A stretch of 12,798 nt of DNA from CAZGCA01 sp964524145 (GTDB taxonomy: Bacteria; Hydrogenedentota; CAZGCA01), in assembly GCA_964524145.1 (NCBI GenBank), contig CAZGCA010000117.1:1-12798 (forward strand). Direction: 5' to 3'. How positions within the stretch are numbered: the stretch's first letter is position 1; every line of letters starts with the position of its first letter. Made by a program: the position numbers and the translations under genes. The notes beneath the pieces were generated by a model that was given only the letters and a program-made list of their open reading frames with translations, searched no databases and was not told the DNA's origin. This document shows positions 1 to 7,801 of the stretch, piece by piece.

Positions 1-572
1 GCCTCGTACCCTTCCGGCAACAGGTTCCATTCTTCGTCGTAGACGTGGACCTTGCGGGTCTTGCGTCCGTCGGCATCGACAAGCTCGTTGCCTGCATGAA
101 CCCAGGCCAGGATGCTGCCTTTGAGATTGAAGACCTCAAGACCTTTCTTGCGGAGTTTCCTGGCGTATTTCCCGCTCCGGTAGCCGACGGTGCAGTGCGC
201 GACAATGGTGCTGTCTCTATAGCGTTCGATCTCCTGTTCGAAGGCCTCTTTCGAAACGGCGCCCGGAATAATCGACACCGACTGCTCTTCCGGTTCGCGC
301 ACGTCAACAATGACCACATTGCCTTCCGCCTGCATGGCCGCAAGCCGGTCGGGTGTGATATCGGGCACCTCCAGGAACGACCTTTTGTAGTCGGCGTACA
401 TCGTCTCGACCGCGGCTCGTTTCGCCTCGTCGGAGAGCTCTGCGGTGCCCTCTCTTCTCACAACAGAAGCGCTTCTGTCACACGCGCCGGCTACGAGCGC
501 AAGACACATCAGCAAGCTTGTCCGAAACAAGCCGTGTCCCGCTTGGTGAGAACGAAAGCTGCCGCCCTTCAT
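1..572 (-). CDS. Rhodanese-domain lipoprotein (partial, C-terminus beyond left edge)
   Basis: The reverse frame is open from ATG 572 to the window edge (190 codons seen). The N-terminus has a hydrophobic stretch ending in a lipobox, LVAG-A-C, with the Cys at residue 31, so the protein is probably exported and lipid-anchored. Residues about 70-165 form a rhodanese domain: VVIVDVREPEE (86-96) opens it, and the active-site loop C-T-V-G-Y-R has Cys127 as persulfide carrier and Arg132 closing the loop. It ends with the typical G-S-I-L-A-W-x-x-A-G stretch. Family knowledge suggests sulfur transfer or persulfide handling in the envelope; the substrate is unknown. The start is uncertain. ATG 572 lies directly behind a -10 box, so it would be nearly leaderless. 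TTG 530 would give a compact 17-residue lipoprotein signal (Cys at 17) and a normal leader. It is divergent from the sulfatase-like gene. Confidence 0.85.
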   Translation of the reverse strand, partial: MKGGSFRSHQAGHGLFRTSLLMCLALVAGACDRSASVVRREGTAELSDEAKRAAVETMYADYKRSFLEVPDITPDRLAAMQAEGNVVIVDVREPEEQSVSIIPGAVSKEAFEQEIERYRDSTIVAHCTVGYRSGKYARKLRKKGLEVFNLKGSILAWVHAGNELVDADGRKTRKVHVYDEEWNLLPEGYE

Positions 573-579
573 AGACCCT

Positions 580-588
580 ATTATACCA
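580..588 (-). promoter_or_regulatory. Extended -10 promoter of the rhodanese gene
   Basis: On the reverse strand the sequence reads TGG-TATAAT, a perfect -10 hexamer with the TGn extension. No good -35 is seen 16-18 bp upstream, which is common for extended -10 promoters. A 6-bp hairpin (GCAACG 589-594 / CGTTGC 601-606) covers the spacer region. The predicted transcript start is about 573-574, one or two bases before ATG 572. Confidence 0.55.
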
Positions 589-660
589 GCAACGGAGGCG
601 CGTTGCCGGACTGTGTCCGCACGAGTACAGAAGTCGGAGGACATTTCACCTCTTTCCACT

Positions 661-674
661 GTGTCACTTGACAC
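661..674. promoter_or_regulatory. Perfect palindrome, probable operator
   Basis: GTGTCA-CT-TGACAC is a 6+2+6 perfect palindrome whose right arm contains the TTGACA -35 box of the sulfatase-like gene. A regulator dimer bound here would block RNA polymerase. Half-sites of this size and spacing are typical of dimeric helix-turn-helix repressors, but which regulator binds cannot be told from the sequence. Confidence 0.45.
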
Positions 675-696
675 CTGCGCTGGATAAAGGCATCAT
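668..696 (+). promoter_or_regulatory. Sigma70-type promoter for the sulfatase-like gene
   Basis: The -35 is TTGACA (668-673, 6/6), followed by a 17-bp spacer and CATCAT (691-696, 4/6). The predicted start is near 703, giving a leader of about 80 nt before ATG 785. The leader contains a small hairpin (CTGCG / CGCAG, loop of 7). Confidence 0.5.
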
Positions 697-784
697 TAGG
701 TCGCGGTAACGCCGGGGCCTGCGTCTTGGCCGCAGCGAACACGCTCTTTCGCGTCAACGCCCACAACCAGGCAGGAGGCACAGA

Positions 785-2194
785 ATGAACTTTGTCGTGA
801 TGGTTTCTGACACGTTGCGTCGTGACCACCTCGGCTGTTATGGCAACGATTGGATCAGCACGCCCAACATCGACCGGTTCGCGCAGAAAAGCCTGATACT
901 TGACCGGGCCTACTCTGCGAGTTTCCCGACGGTCCCTCACCGCCGTGACGTGATGACGGGCCGGTTCACTGCGAGTTACACTCCGTGGGCGCCGCTCGAC
1001 GGCGACGAGGTCGTTCTCGCACAGGTTCTCTCGGACGCCGACTACACCACGATGATGATCTGCGACTGCCCGCACATTCTCGAGAACGGATACCACTACG
1101 ACCGCGGGTTTACGGGATTCGAGTGGATCCGCGGCCAGGAGAGCGATCGGTGGAAGACGCACCCTGAGTTCCCGGCAAACAAATGCGACGAGCGCAAGCT
1201 TCGACATCCCGACAGACTGGTCAAGGTACACAGACGAAACACGTCTGATTGGCGGCACGAATCCGACCGGTTCGTGGGGCGCACCATGGCAACAGCGTGC
1301 GACTGGCTCGAAGACAACTACCAGCGCAGCAACTTCTTCCTGTACGTCGACACGTTCGACCCGCACGAGCCATGGGACGCGCCGCAATGGTATATCGACA
1401 TGTACAACCCAGGCTATACGGGCGAGGTTGTAGACTACCCGCTCTACGCGCATACAGACTTTCTGACGGAATCCGAACTGAAGCACTGCCGCGCGCTTTA
1501 CGCTGCCGAGGTCACGCTCGTCGACCGTTGGGTTGGCCGGGTGTTCGACAAGATCGATGATCTCGGGCTGATCGAGGACACCGTCGTCATCTTCACCACC
1601 GACCACGGGTTTCTCCACGGTGAGCACGGTATTATCGGCAAAAGCCTCATTGGTGACATAATGAGTTACATCCCGCTTTACGAGGAGATAAACCATATCC
1701 CGTTCATCGTGTCGGTGCCGGGCCGGAACCCCGCTCGCAGCAACGCCGTCGTCCAGCCGATGGACATCATGCCGACCATCCTCGATATCGCCGGGGTGGA
1801 TATTCCCGAAACCGTACACGGATCGTCATTCCGCAAGCTGCTCGAGGGTAAGGAGGACCGCCATCGCGACGTCGCCTTCAGCACGCCCTACCTCGGTACC
1901 GCGAAGCCGATTGCCACCGTCGTCCGGGACAACTGGACCGCCGTCATTCATCCCGAACCGATGCAGACCGAGGAGGGGGACCGTGCGGTGGACGGTATGC
2001 TCAAACGGCAACAGACCGAAGCCGGAGATAAGCCCGACGACCTTCTGTTCGACGTCTCAGCCGACCCCGGACAACAGACATCTGTCGCCGCCGACCATCC
2101 CGAGATCGTCGCGCAGGCGCGTGCGGACTTTATCGCCTATCTCGAACAGGTCGGAACCGACAACGAGATCGTCGAGCGCTGGATCACCAAGTAG
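785..2194 (+). CDS. Sulfatase-superfamily hydrolase with Thr at the nucleophile position
   Basis: The 469-residue protein has the alkaline-phosphatase/sulfatase fold. The N-terminal strand ends in metal ligand Asp9 (VSDTLRRDHLGCYG). The signature usually written C/S-x-P-x-R-x4-T-G reads T49-V-P51-H-R53-R-D-V-M-T58-G59. Later come D-T-F-D-P-H-E-P (189-196) and the second metal site T-T-D273-H274-G with H278, H281 and K286. Cys or Ser is needed for conversion to formylglycine, the sulfatase cofactor. Thr is the direct nucleophile in nucleotide pyrophosphatases and phosphoethanolamine or lipoteichoic-acid transferases, so a phospho- or phosphonoester substrate is as likely as a sulfate ester. 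From memory, PTVPHR-type proteins form a recurring clade in Planctomycetes-like genomes. There is no signal peptide, so it is probably cytosolic. The start is well supported by AGGAGG at 773-778, 6 nt before ATG. It appears to be transcribed alone. Confidence 0.88.
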   Translation: MNFVVMVSDTLRRDHLGCYGNDWISTPNIDRFAQKSLILDRAYSASFPTVPHRRDVMTGRFTASYTPWAPLDGDEVVLAQVLSDADYTTMMICDCPHILENGYHYDRGFTGFEWIRGQESDRWKTHPEFPANKCDERKLRHPDRLVKVHRRNTSDWRHESDRFVGRTMATACDWLEDNYQRSNFFLYVDTFDPHEPWDAPQWYIDMYNPGYTGEVVDYPLYAHTDFLTESELKHCRALYAAEVTLVDRWVGRVFDKIDDLGLIEDTVVIFTTDHGFLHGEHGIIGKSLIGDIMSYIPLYEEINHIPFIVSVPGRNPARSNAVVQPMDIMPTILDIAGVDIPETVHGSSFRKLLEGKEDRHRDVAFSTPYLGTAKPIATVVRDNWTAVIHPEPMQTEEGDRAVDGMLKRQQTEAGDKPDDLLFDVSADPGQQTSVAADHPEIVAQARADFIAYLEQVGTDNEIVERWITK

Positions 2195-2260
2195 ATACGC
2201 TGCCTCCCTACGCAGAACCGCATGAAACGTGACTTTCCTTCGGCGAAGACCCTGACCCGG

Positions 2261-2289
2261 TTGTAAACGGGCCGTGTTTGTGGTACTAT
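2261..2289 (+). promoter_or_regulatory. Sigma70-type promoter upstream of ftsH
   Basis: TTGTAA (2261-2266, 4/6), a 17-bp spacer and TACTAT (2284-2289, 4/6) predict a start near 2296 and a leader of about 75 nt. No clear terminator for the preceding gene is seen in 2195-2260; the short CTTC-GGC-GAAG hairpin there lacks a T-run. Confidence 0.45.
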
Positions 2290-2371
2290 TTGTAGTGGCA
2301 GGAGAATTGTATCACAACTCCGAATTGTGGCGTTCGTGGGCAGATAACGGAGTGTTGGTTGGACAACTGAG

Positions 2372-4480
2372 ATGAGCAAGCTTTTCAGACAACTTTCCAC
2401 CTGGATAGTGATAGCCTTCGTGGGCATCATGTTCCTGATGCTGTTTCAAAGCAGGACACCACAGCTCGAAGAGGTAGAATACAGCCGCGTGCTGGTGGAC
2501 GGGCAGAACGGACAGATCCGCAAGATAACCATCATCAAACAAGACGACGCGTACAAAGGCGAGGCCGAGTACGTTGATGGGACCATCGTGAAGTTTGAGA
2601 AGGTCAACTTGCCGGACGATTTCACCGAACGCTGGATCAAGCTGGGTGTGGATGTCAGTGAGAAACACGTGTCCCGCAGTTTGCTGTTTGGCTTGCTGAT
2701 CAACGTAATTCCGCTCCTACTGATCATAGGAGTGTTTTACTTCTTCATGTACCGCCAGATGCAGGCGGGCGGCAACAAGGCCATGTCGTTCGGGAAGAGC
2801 CGTGCCCGCCTCCATGCTCAGGGCGAGAAACCGGTCACATTCGAGGATGTTGCGGGCGTCGACGAGGCCAAGGAAGAGTTGCAGGAGGTCATCGACTTTC
2901 TGACAGACCCGAAGAAATTCACCCGGCTCGGCGGCAAGATACCGAAGGGTGTTCTGTTGGTGGGTCCCCCGGGCTCCGGCAAAACGCTTTTGGCGAAGGC
3001 GGTTGCAGGCGAGGCGAAAGTGCCGTTTTTCACTATCAGCGGGTCGGACTTTGTCGAGATGTTCGTCGGCGTGGGTGCCAGCCGTGTGCGCGACCTGTTT
3101 TATCAAGGCCAGAAGAACGCGCCGTGCATCATCTTCATCGACGAGATAGATGCCGTCGGCAGACAGCGCGGGGCAGGTCTCGGCGGCGGACACGACGAAC
3201 GCGAACAGACGCTCAACCAGTTGCTCGTTGAGATGGACGGATTCAACTCGAACGAGGGCGTCATTCTAATGGCCGCAACGAACCGGCCGGACATTCTGGA
3301 CAAGGCGTTGCTGCGCCCGGGGCGGTTCGACAGGCAGATCGTTGTTGATAACCCCGACAAGAACGGACGCGAAGGTATCATTCGCGTCCACATAAAGGAA
3401 ATCCCGCTTTCCGACGATGTGGACATCTCGGTTTTGGCTCGCGGCACACCGGGCTTTTCCGGTGCGGACCTCGCGAACATGATCAACGAGGCAGCGCTTC
3501 TGGCGGCTCGTCGCGACCGCGATCGCGTCACCAGCAAGGATTTCGACGAGGCCAAGGACCGCGTCATGATGGGTCTCGAGCGGCGGAGCCTTTTCATCAG
3601 CGACAAAGAGAAGGAGATGACCGCATACCACGAGGCGGGTCACACGCTGGTGGGCTGGTACCTTCCCGACATGGACCCGGTTCATAAGGTTACCATCATC
3701 CCGCGTGGTCGCGCGCTCGGCCTGACAAGCTATCTGCCGTTAGAGGACAGGCATACCTATTCCCGCACCTATCTCGTCAACCGGATATCCTGTTTGATGG
3801 GAGGTCGTGCCGCGGAGAACATAGTGTTCAGTGAGATGACCAACGGTGCCGGAAGCGACCTGAAGATCGCTACCGACATCGCGCACCGTATGGTGTGCGA
3901 ATGGGGCATGAGCGACAAGCTGGGACCTATTGCGTTCGGGTCGAACGAGGAGATATTTCTCGGCCGCGATTTTATCAAGGAACGCAGTTACAGCGAGGAG
4001 GTCGCTGCTGAGATAGACCGTGAGATACGCAGGATAGTGGATGAATCGCACCAGCAGGCCACCGCGATACTCACTGAACACAAAGCTGTGCTTGACGCAA
4101 TAGCCATCGCGCTTGTCGAACGCGAGGTGCTTGAGTACGCGGACCTCGAGGAAATTATAGACGGCATCGAGCAGCCGGACGGGGCGCCGGCCTCCGGCCA
4201 GAAAACCGCCGGCGAGAAGAGGACGGCGGCTCTGGCCAGGAGTGACGAGGTTGTTGCAAAGAGAAGCAGGTCGAGATATGCCAGCTATCCAATTCAGTCG
4301 GCGTACCCTGGTAATGGGTATTCTCAACGTTACGCCAGACTCATTTTCAGACGGCGGCCTGTACGGTTCTGTGCCTGCCGCAGTTGCGCGGGCGGAAGAG
4401 ATGCTCGAGCACGGGGCCGATATCGTCGATATCGGGGCAGAGTCGTCTCGCCCGGGCGCAGAGGCGGTCGGGCCGGATGA
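2372..4480 (+). CDS. ftsH: ATP-dependent zinc metalloprotease FtsH (C-terminal end probably frameshifted)
   Basis: This is the membrane-anchored AAA+ protease that degrades misfolded, tagged and short-lived regulatory proteins. Two membrane segments (about 10-26 and 104-126) flank a periplasmic domain. The AAA module has Walker A GPPGSGKT (198-205), the pore loop M-F-V-G (230-233), Walker B IIFIDEID (253-260) and the second region of homology with Arg315 and Arg318. The zinc protease site is HEAGH (420-424), with third ligand Asp496 in NGAGSD. The family part ends near residue 620. The remaining frame to 4480 (702 residues in total) reads folP out of frame, is very Arg-rich and does not look like FtsH. 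One base missing between about 4181 and 4240 would move translation to the TGA at 4243-4245 and give a normal 624-residue protein in GTGA overlap with folP. The start is supported by the clean N-terminus; its Shine-Dalgarno is weak. Confidence 0.93.
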   Translation: MSKLFRQLSTWIVIAFVGIMFLMLFQSRTPQLEEVEYSRVLVDGQNGQIRKITIIKQDDAYKGEAEYVDGTIVKFEKVNLPDDFTERWIKLGVDVSEKHVSRSLLFGLLINVIPLLLIIGVFYFFMYRQMQAGGNKAMSFGKSRARLHAQGEKPVTFEDVAGVDEAKEELQEVIDFLTDPKKFTRLGGKIPKGVLLVGPPGSGKTLLAKAVAGEAKVPFFTISGSDFVEMFVGVGASRVRDLFYQGQKNAPCIIFIDEIDAVGRQRGAGLGGGHDEREQTLNQLLVEMDGFNSNEGVILMAATNRPDILDKALLRPGRFDRQIVVDNPDKNGREGIIRVHIKEIPLSDDVDISVLARGTPGFSGADLANMINEAALLAARRDRDRVTSKDFDEAKDRVMMGLERRSLFISDKEKEMTAYHEAGHTLVGWYLPDMDPVHKVTIIPRGRALGLTSYLPLEDRHTYSRTYLVNRISCLMGGRAAENIVFSEMTNGAGSDLKIATDIAHRMVCEWGMSDKLGPIAFGSNEEIFLGRDFIKERSYSEEVAAEIDREIRRIVDESHQQATAILTEHKAVLDAIAIALVEREVLEYADLEEIIDGIEQPDGAPASGQKTAGEKRTAALARSDEVVAKRSRSRYASYPIQSAYPGNGYSQRYARLIFRRRPVRFCACRSCAGGRDARARGRYRRYRGRVVSPGRRGGRAG
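4181..4245 (+). other. Suspected single-base frameshift at the ftsH 3' end
   Basis: The frame one base behind ftsH ends with a short acidic tail (EEDGGSGQE) and TGA at 4243-4245. That TGA overlaps the folP GTG at 4242 as GTGA, the same junction seen for folP/glmM at 5102-5105. Homopolymers GGGG (4181-4184) and AAAA (4202-4205) are candidate sites for a lost base. A genuine 239-nt overlap, or programmed slippage, is the alternative; no classical slippery heptamer is evident. Confidence 0.6.
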
Positions 4481-5105
4481 GGAGCTGAAACGTCTTCTGC
4501 CGGTTCTCGAGCGGTGGCAAAACCGACACCAAATAACCGTTTCCGTTGATACGTGCAAAGCCGAGGTCGCGCGGCGAGCGCTCGCTCTTGGCTGTACAAT
4601 GGTCAACGACATAACCGCATTGCGCGCCGACGATAAGATGGCCGAGGTCGTTGCGGAGGCCGGATGCCACGTAGTGCTCATGCACATGTTGGGCACCCCT
4701 CGAACCATGCAGGCGAACCCGACCTACGATTCTGTGGTGGACGACATACTGGCGTTCTTCGAGGAACGTCTCAATTTCGCCACTTCTTGCGGCGTTCGTG
4801 AGGACATGATAGTGCTCGACCCGGGGATTGGCTTCGGCAAGACTGTCTCACACAACCTCGAGATACTGCGATGTCTCGGCAGGTTTCGGACGCTCGGACG
4901 CCCTCTGCTCGTTGGGACATCGCGCAAGTCGTTTATCGGAAAAGTGTTGGACCTTCCCGTCGATGACAGGATCGAGGGAACCGCAGCTTCCGTTGCCGTC
5001 TCTATCATGAACGGCGCCGACGCGGTTCGTGTACACGATGTCAAGAAGATGGTGCGGGTAGCCAGGATGACCGACGCGATACTGGGACGAGGAGAGTACG
5101 AGTGA
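4242..5105 (+). CDS. folP: Dihydropteroate synthase
   Basis: This cytosolic TIM-barrel enzyme joins p-aminobenzoate to dihydropterin pyrophosphate in folate synthesis and is the sulfonamide target. All family blocks are present, numbered from the GTG start: MGILNVTPDSFSDGG (25-39, pyrophosphate and metal site), GADIVDIGAESSRPGAEAV (58-76), SVDTCK (101-106), VNDITA (121-126), DPGIGFGK (193-200), VGTSRKSFIGK (224-234) and RVHDV (263-267). GTG 4242 gives 287 residues and a GTGA overlap with a shifted ftsH end. ATG 4278 gives 275 residues and has a better-spaced GCAGG, so the start is open. The stop overlaps glmM by GTGA (5102-5105), which indicates translational coupling. The ftsH-folP-glmM order is also found in E. 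coli. Confidence 0.95.
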   Translation: MTRLLQREAGRDMPAIQFSRRTLVMGILNVTPDSFSDGGLYGSVPAAVARAEEMLEHGADIVDIGAESSRPGAEAVGPDEELKRLLPVLERWQNRHQITVSVDTCKAEVARRALALGCTMVNDITALRADDKMAEVVAEAGCHVVLMHMLGTPRTMQANPTYDSVVDDILAFFEERLNFATSCGVREDMIVLDPGIGFGKTVSHNLEILRCLGRFRTLGRPLLVGTSRKSFIGKVLDLPVDDRIEGTAASVAVSIMNGADAVRVHDVKKMVRVARMTDAILGRGEYE

Positions 5106-6463
5106 ACGCAGACAAAAGAGAGCTCTTCGGGACAGACGGCATAAGGGGTGTCGCCAACATCCATCCAATGACCGTTGAGACGGCGCTCCGCGTTGCCCGG
5201 GCGGCGGGCTACATATTCCAGAAGGACGACAGCCGGCACCAGGTGCTCATAGGCAAAGACACACGACTCTCGTGCTATATGCTCGAGGGTGCCTTGGTTG
5301 CAGGCCTGTGCTCGATGGGTGTCGATGTGCTGCAGGTGGGCCCGCTGCCGACTCCAGCGGTCGCTTACATAACCCGGAGCCTTCGTGCCGACGCCGGTAT
5401 CATGATCTCTGCCAGCCACAACCCATACGCCGACAACGGGATAAAGTTCTTTTCCGGCGATGGATTCAAGCTGCCGGATTCCGTCGAACACCGGATGGAA
5501 GAGCTGATCTTCTCGGGCGAGATAGACTCGATCCGCCCAACGGCCCACCGTGTCGGCAAGGCGTACCGTATAGACGATGCCAGGGGTAGGTACATCGAGT
5601 TCGTCAAGGCAAGTTTCCCAAAAGAGATGACTCTTGAGGGAGTGAAAGTGGTGCTCGATTGCGCCAACGGCGCGTTGTACAAGATAGCTCCCCGCGTGTT
5701 CTTCGAGCTCGGCGCCGAGGTGATCCCCATTGCCGTGGAACCCAACGGCAGGAACATCAACGACGGATGCGGCGCCCAACACCCTGAGACGGTGCGCAAG
5801 GCGACGATCGAGTCCGGTGCCGACGTCGGGATGGCGTTCGACGGAGACGGTGACAGGTTGTTGATGTGCGACCGCAACGGAGACTTCCTCGACGGCGACT
5901 GCATGATGGCGATTTGCGCCTGCGACATGATAGCGAAGCGACGGTTGCCCAAGGACACCATGGTTGCAACAGTCATGAGCAATCTCGGCCTCACAACGAC
6001 CGTCGAGAACGCCGGCGGCAACGTCATCCGCTCGAAGGTCGGAGACCGTTACGTCGTCGAGAAGATGCTCGAACACGGGCTCAATTTTGGCGGCGAGCAA
6101 TCAGGGCATATCGTCTTCTTCGACCACAACACCACGGGCGACGGGGTGATCGCTGCGCTGCAGCTACTCGCGATAAAACAAGAGAAGGGCGCCACGCTGG
6201 CAGAATTGAGGTGCGGGTTCGAGCGGTTCCCCCAAACACAGCTCAACGTACAAATCAAGAGAAAGCAGCCGCTTGAAGAACTTCCGGAAGTCTGGGACAA
6301 GATCAAACACTACGAAGCGCAATTGGGGAACGAAGGCCGATTGCTCGTAAGGTTCTCGGGTACCGAGCCCCTGCTGAGGATAATGGTCGAGGGGCGCGAC
6401 ACGACCCAGATAGAGGCGATCGCCAAGGACATAGGCGAGGCTGTCGGCGCGGTTCTGGGCTGA
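5102..6463 (+). CDS. glmM: Phosphoglucosamine mutase
   Basis: GlmM interconverts glucosamine-6-phosphate and glucosamine-1-phosphate, feeding UDP-GlcNAc for peptidoglycan and lipopolysaccharide. At 453 residues it has normal length. Seen in order: FGTDGIRGVAN (9-19), the phosphoserine loop SASHNP with Ser105, the magnesium site DGDGDR (247-252), the sugar-binding GEQSGH (331-336) and the phosphate-binding RFSGTEPLLRIMVEG (417-431). The FGTDGIRG opening and SASHNP distinguish GlmM from phosphomannomutases. The start is GTG, placed inside the folP stop (GTGA) and preceded by a GAGGAGAG-type Shine-Dalgarno about 7 nt upstream. No cdaA (diadenylate cyclase) lies before it, unlike the arrangement in Firmicutes. 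Confidence 0.96.
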   Translation: MNADKRELFGTDGIRGVANIHPMTVETALRVARAAGYIFQKDDSRHQVLIGKDTRLSCYMLEGALVAGLCSMGVDVLQVGPLPTPAVAYITRSLRADAGIMISASHNPYADNGIKFFSGDGFKLPDSVEHRMEELIFSGEIDSIRPTAHRVGKAYRIDDARGRYIEFVKASFPKEMTLEGVKVVLDCANGALYKIAPRVFFELGAEVIPIAVEPNGRNINDGCGAQHPETVRKATIESGADVGMAFDGDGDRLLMCDRNGDFLDGDCMMAICACDMIAKRRLPKDTMVATVMSNLGLTTTVENAGGNVIRSKVGDRYVVEKMLEHGLNFGGEQSGHIVFFDHNTTGDGVIAALQLLAIKQEKGATLAELRCGFERFPQTQLNVQIKRKQPLEELPEVWDKIKHYEAQLGNEGRLLVRFSGTEPLLRIMVEGRDTTQIEAIAKDIGEAVGAVLG

Positions 6464-6483
6464 GGGAAGGGAGGAGAACACTG

Positions 6484-7233
6484 ATGATTCGGTTAGGCGT
6501 CAATGTCGACCATGTGGCGACGCTCCGCGAGGCCAGGAAAGACCCCGAACCTGATCCCGTGGCCGCTGCGGCGATCTGCGAGTTGGCTGGAGCCCACCAG
6601 ATCACCGTCCACCTGAGAGGCGACCGGCGCCATATACAAGATCGCGACCTGCAACTGCTCAAGGAAACCGTGAAAACCGATCTGAACCTCGAGATGGCGG
6701 TGACAGATGAACTGTTGCGAATAGCAACACGGACAAAACCCGACCAGGCAACCCTCGTTCCGGAGAAACGACAGGAAATCACCACCGAAGGAGGGCTCAA
6801 CGTTGCCGGGCAACTCGCCAAGGTACGGGCCGCTGTCAGACGGTTGCACCGGGCGGGTATCAAGGTCAGCCTGTTCATCGACCCGGAAGAGGACCAGATT
6901 CGCGCGAGCGCCAAGGCGGGCGCCGATTCCATCGAAATGCACACCGGACCGTATGCAAACGCGAAGACTGACAAGGGCCGCGATGCAGAATTCAGGCGCC
7001 TATGGGATTCTGCGGAACTGGCACATTCGCTCGGCCTCACGGTTATTGCCGGACACGGGCTGACCAACGTGAACCTCGAACGAATCACGACGTTGCCGTA
7101 TTTGTGCGAGGTGAACATCGGCCACAACATTATGGCGAAGGCGATCTTCGTTGGGATTCCTGAGGCCGTCAAGATGTTCCTGCGGGTGCTCGAGCGAGCA
7201 GACACGCGAGGCAAACGGCAAGCCCGCCGATGA
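6484..7233 (+). CDS. pdxJ: Pyridoxine 5'-phosphate synthase
   Basis: PdxJ condenses 1-deoxyxylulose-5-phosphate with 3-amino-2-oxopropyl phosphate, the ring-closing step of DXP-dependent vitamin B6 synthesis, as a cytosolic TIM barrel. The 249 residues start with the hallmark RLGVNVDHVATLREAR (3-18). ITVHLRGDRRHI (40-51) holds His43. Glu70 in LNLEMA and His191 in AGHGL complete the catalytic set; these match His45, Glu72 and His193 of the E. coli enzyme with a constant offset of 2. Other conserved blocks are VSLFIDP (128-134), EMHTGPYA (151-158) and NIGHNIMAKAIFVG (211-224). GGGAGGAG (6469-6476) lies 7 nt before ATG, and the gene follows glmM by 20 nt, so they are most likely in one operon. 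Confidence 0.96.
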   Translation: MIRLGVNVDHVATLREARKDPEPDPVAAAAICELAGAHQITVHLRGDRRHIQDRDLQLLKETVKTDLNLEMAVTDELLRIATRTKPDQATLVPEKRQEITTEGGLNVAGQLAKVRAAVRRLHRAGIKVSLFIDPEEDQIRASAKAGADSIEMHTGPYANAKTDKGRDAEFRRLWDSAELAHSLGLTVIAGHGLTNVNLERITTLPYLCEVNIGHNIMAKAIFVGIPEAVKMFLRVLERADTRGKRQARR

Positions 7234-7288
7234 CCGCAGGTTGCGCGCGAGGTTCGAGATGTGGTAATCTTGATATGGGGGACGGGAA

Positions 7289-7756
7289 ATGACACCCCCT
7301 GAATCTGATAGAATAAAGATAATCACTGTCAACCGAAAGGCCCGACACGATTATTCCATTCTCGAAACGTACGAGGCCGGGATTGTCCTGAAGGGAACGG
7401 AGGTGAAGTCGCTGCGCGACGGACGGGCGAACCTCAAAGACAGTTACGTCCGGATGATAGATAACGAGGCGTGGCTCATCAGCGCGCATATCAGCCCGTA
7501 CAGCAAAGGCAACATAATGAACCACGACCCGCGTCGTGACAGGAAACTGCTACTTCACAGAACGGAGATCAACAGGCTCAGAGGCAAGCTTGAACAGCAG
7601 GGGCTGGCGCTCGTGCCGCTGCGCATGTACTTCAAACGCGGCCGCGCGAAAACCGAGCTTGCGCTCGCAAAAGGCAAACGGCTTTACGACAAACGCGAAG
7701 ACTTGAAACGGCGCGTCATGGATCGTGAAGCAGAAGCTGCTATGAAAGGTACTTGA
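7289..7756 (+). CDS. smpB: SsrA-binding protein SmpB
   Basis: SmpB binds the tRNA-like domain of tmRNA and mimics the missing anticodon arm in the decoding centre during trans-translation. The 155 residues carry the family hallmarks NRKARHDYSILETYEAGIVL (11-30), KGTEVKSLRDGRANLKDSY (31-49) and the later LVPLRMYFKRGRAK and LALAKGKRLYDKREDLKRR. The basic, Lys/Arg-rich C-terminal tail is the segment that enters the mRNA channel. A GGGGGA element (7277-7282) lies 6 nt before ATG. The gene is 55 nt after pdxJ and 45 nt before ssrA, its RNA partner, so the rescue pair is physically linked. Confidence 0.97.
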   Translation: MTPPESDRIKIITVNRKARHDYSILETYEAGIVLKGTEVKSLRDGRANLKDSYVRMIDNEAWLISAHISPYSKGNIMNHDPRRDRKLLLHRTEINRLRGKLEQQGLALVPLRMYFKRGRAKTELALAKGKRLYDKREDLKRRVMDREAEAAMKGT

Positions 7757-7801
7757 GGACAGACGGTTCGTCACCGGTCAGTTTCCGTATCAAACCTGTG
7801 T

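Noticed and set aside
45..671. 208-codon forward frame at the left end
   Set aside because: Antisense to the rhodanese lipoprotein, which carries the CTVGYR active site and a lipobox; the forward frame has no motif.
581..1819. 412-codon reverse frame over the sulfatase-like gene
   Set aside because: Antisense shadow of a clear family member; no domain recognised, Val/Arg-rich composition and no Shine-Dalgarno.
4190..4245. Programmed -1 frameshifting in ftsH
   Set aside because: No classical slippery heptamer plus downstream structure was evident; a lost base is the simpler explanation.
3740..4708. 322-codon reverse frame over ftsH and folP
   Set aside because: Antisense shadow spanning two genes, low-complexity Ser/Arg composition.
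4724..6100. 458-codon reverse frame over folP and glmM
   Set aside because: Antisense shadow of two certain enzymes, no recognisable motifs.
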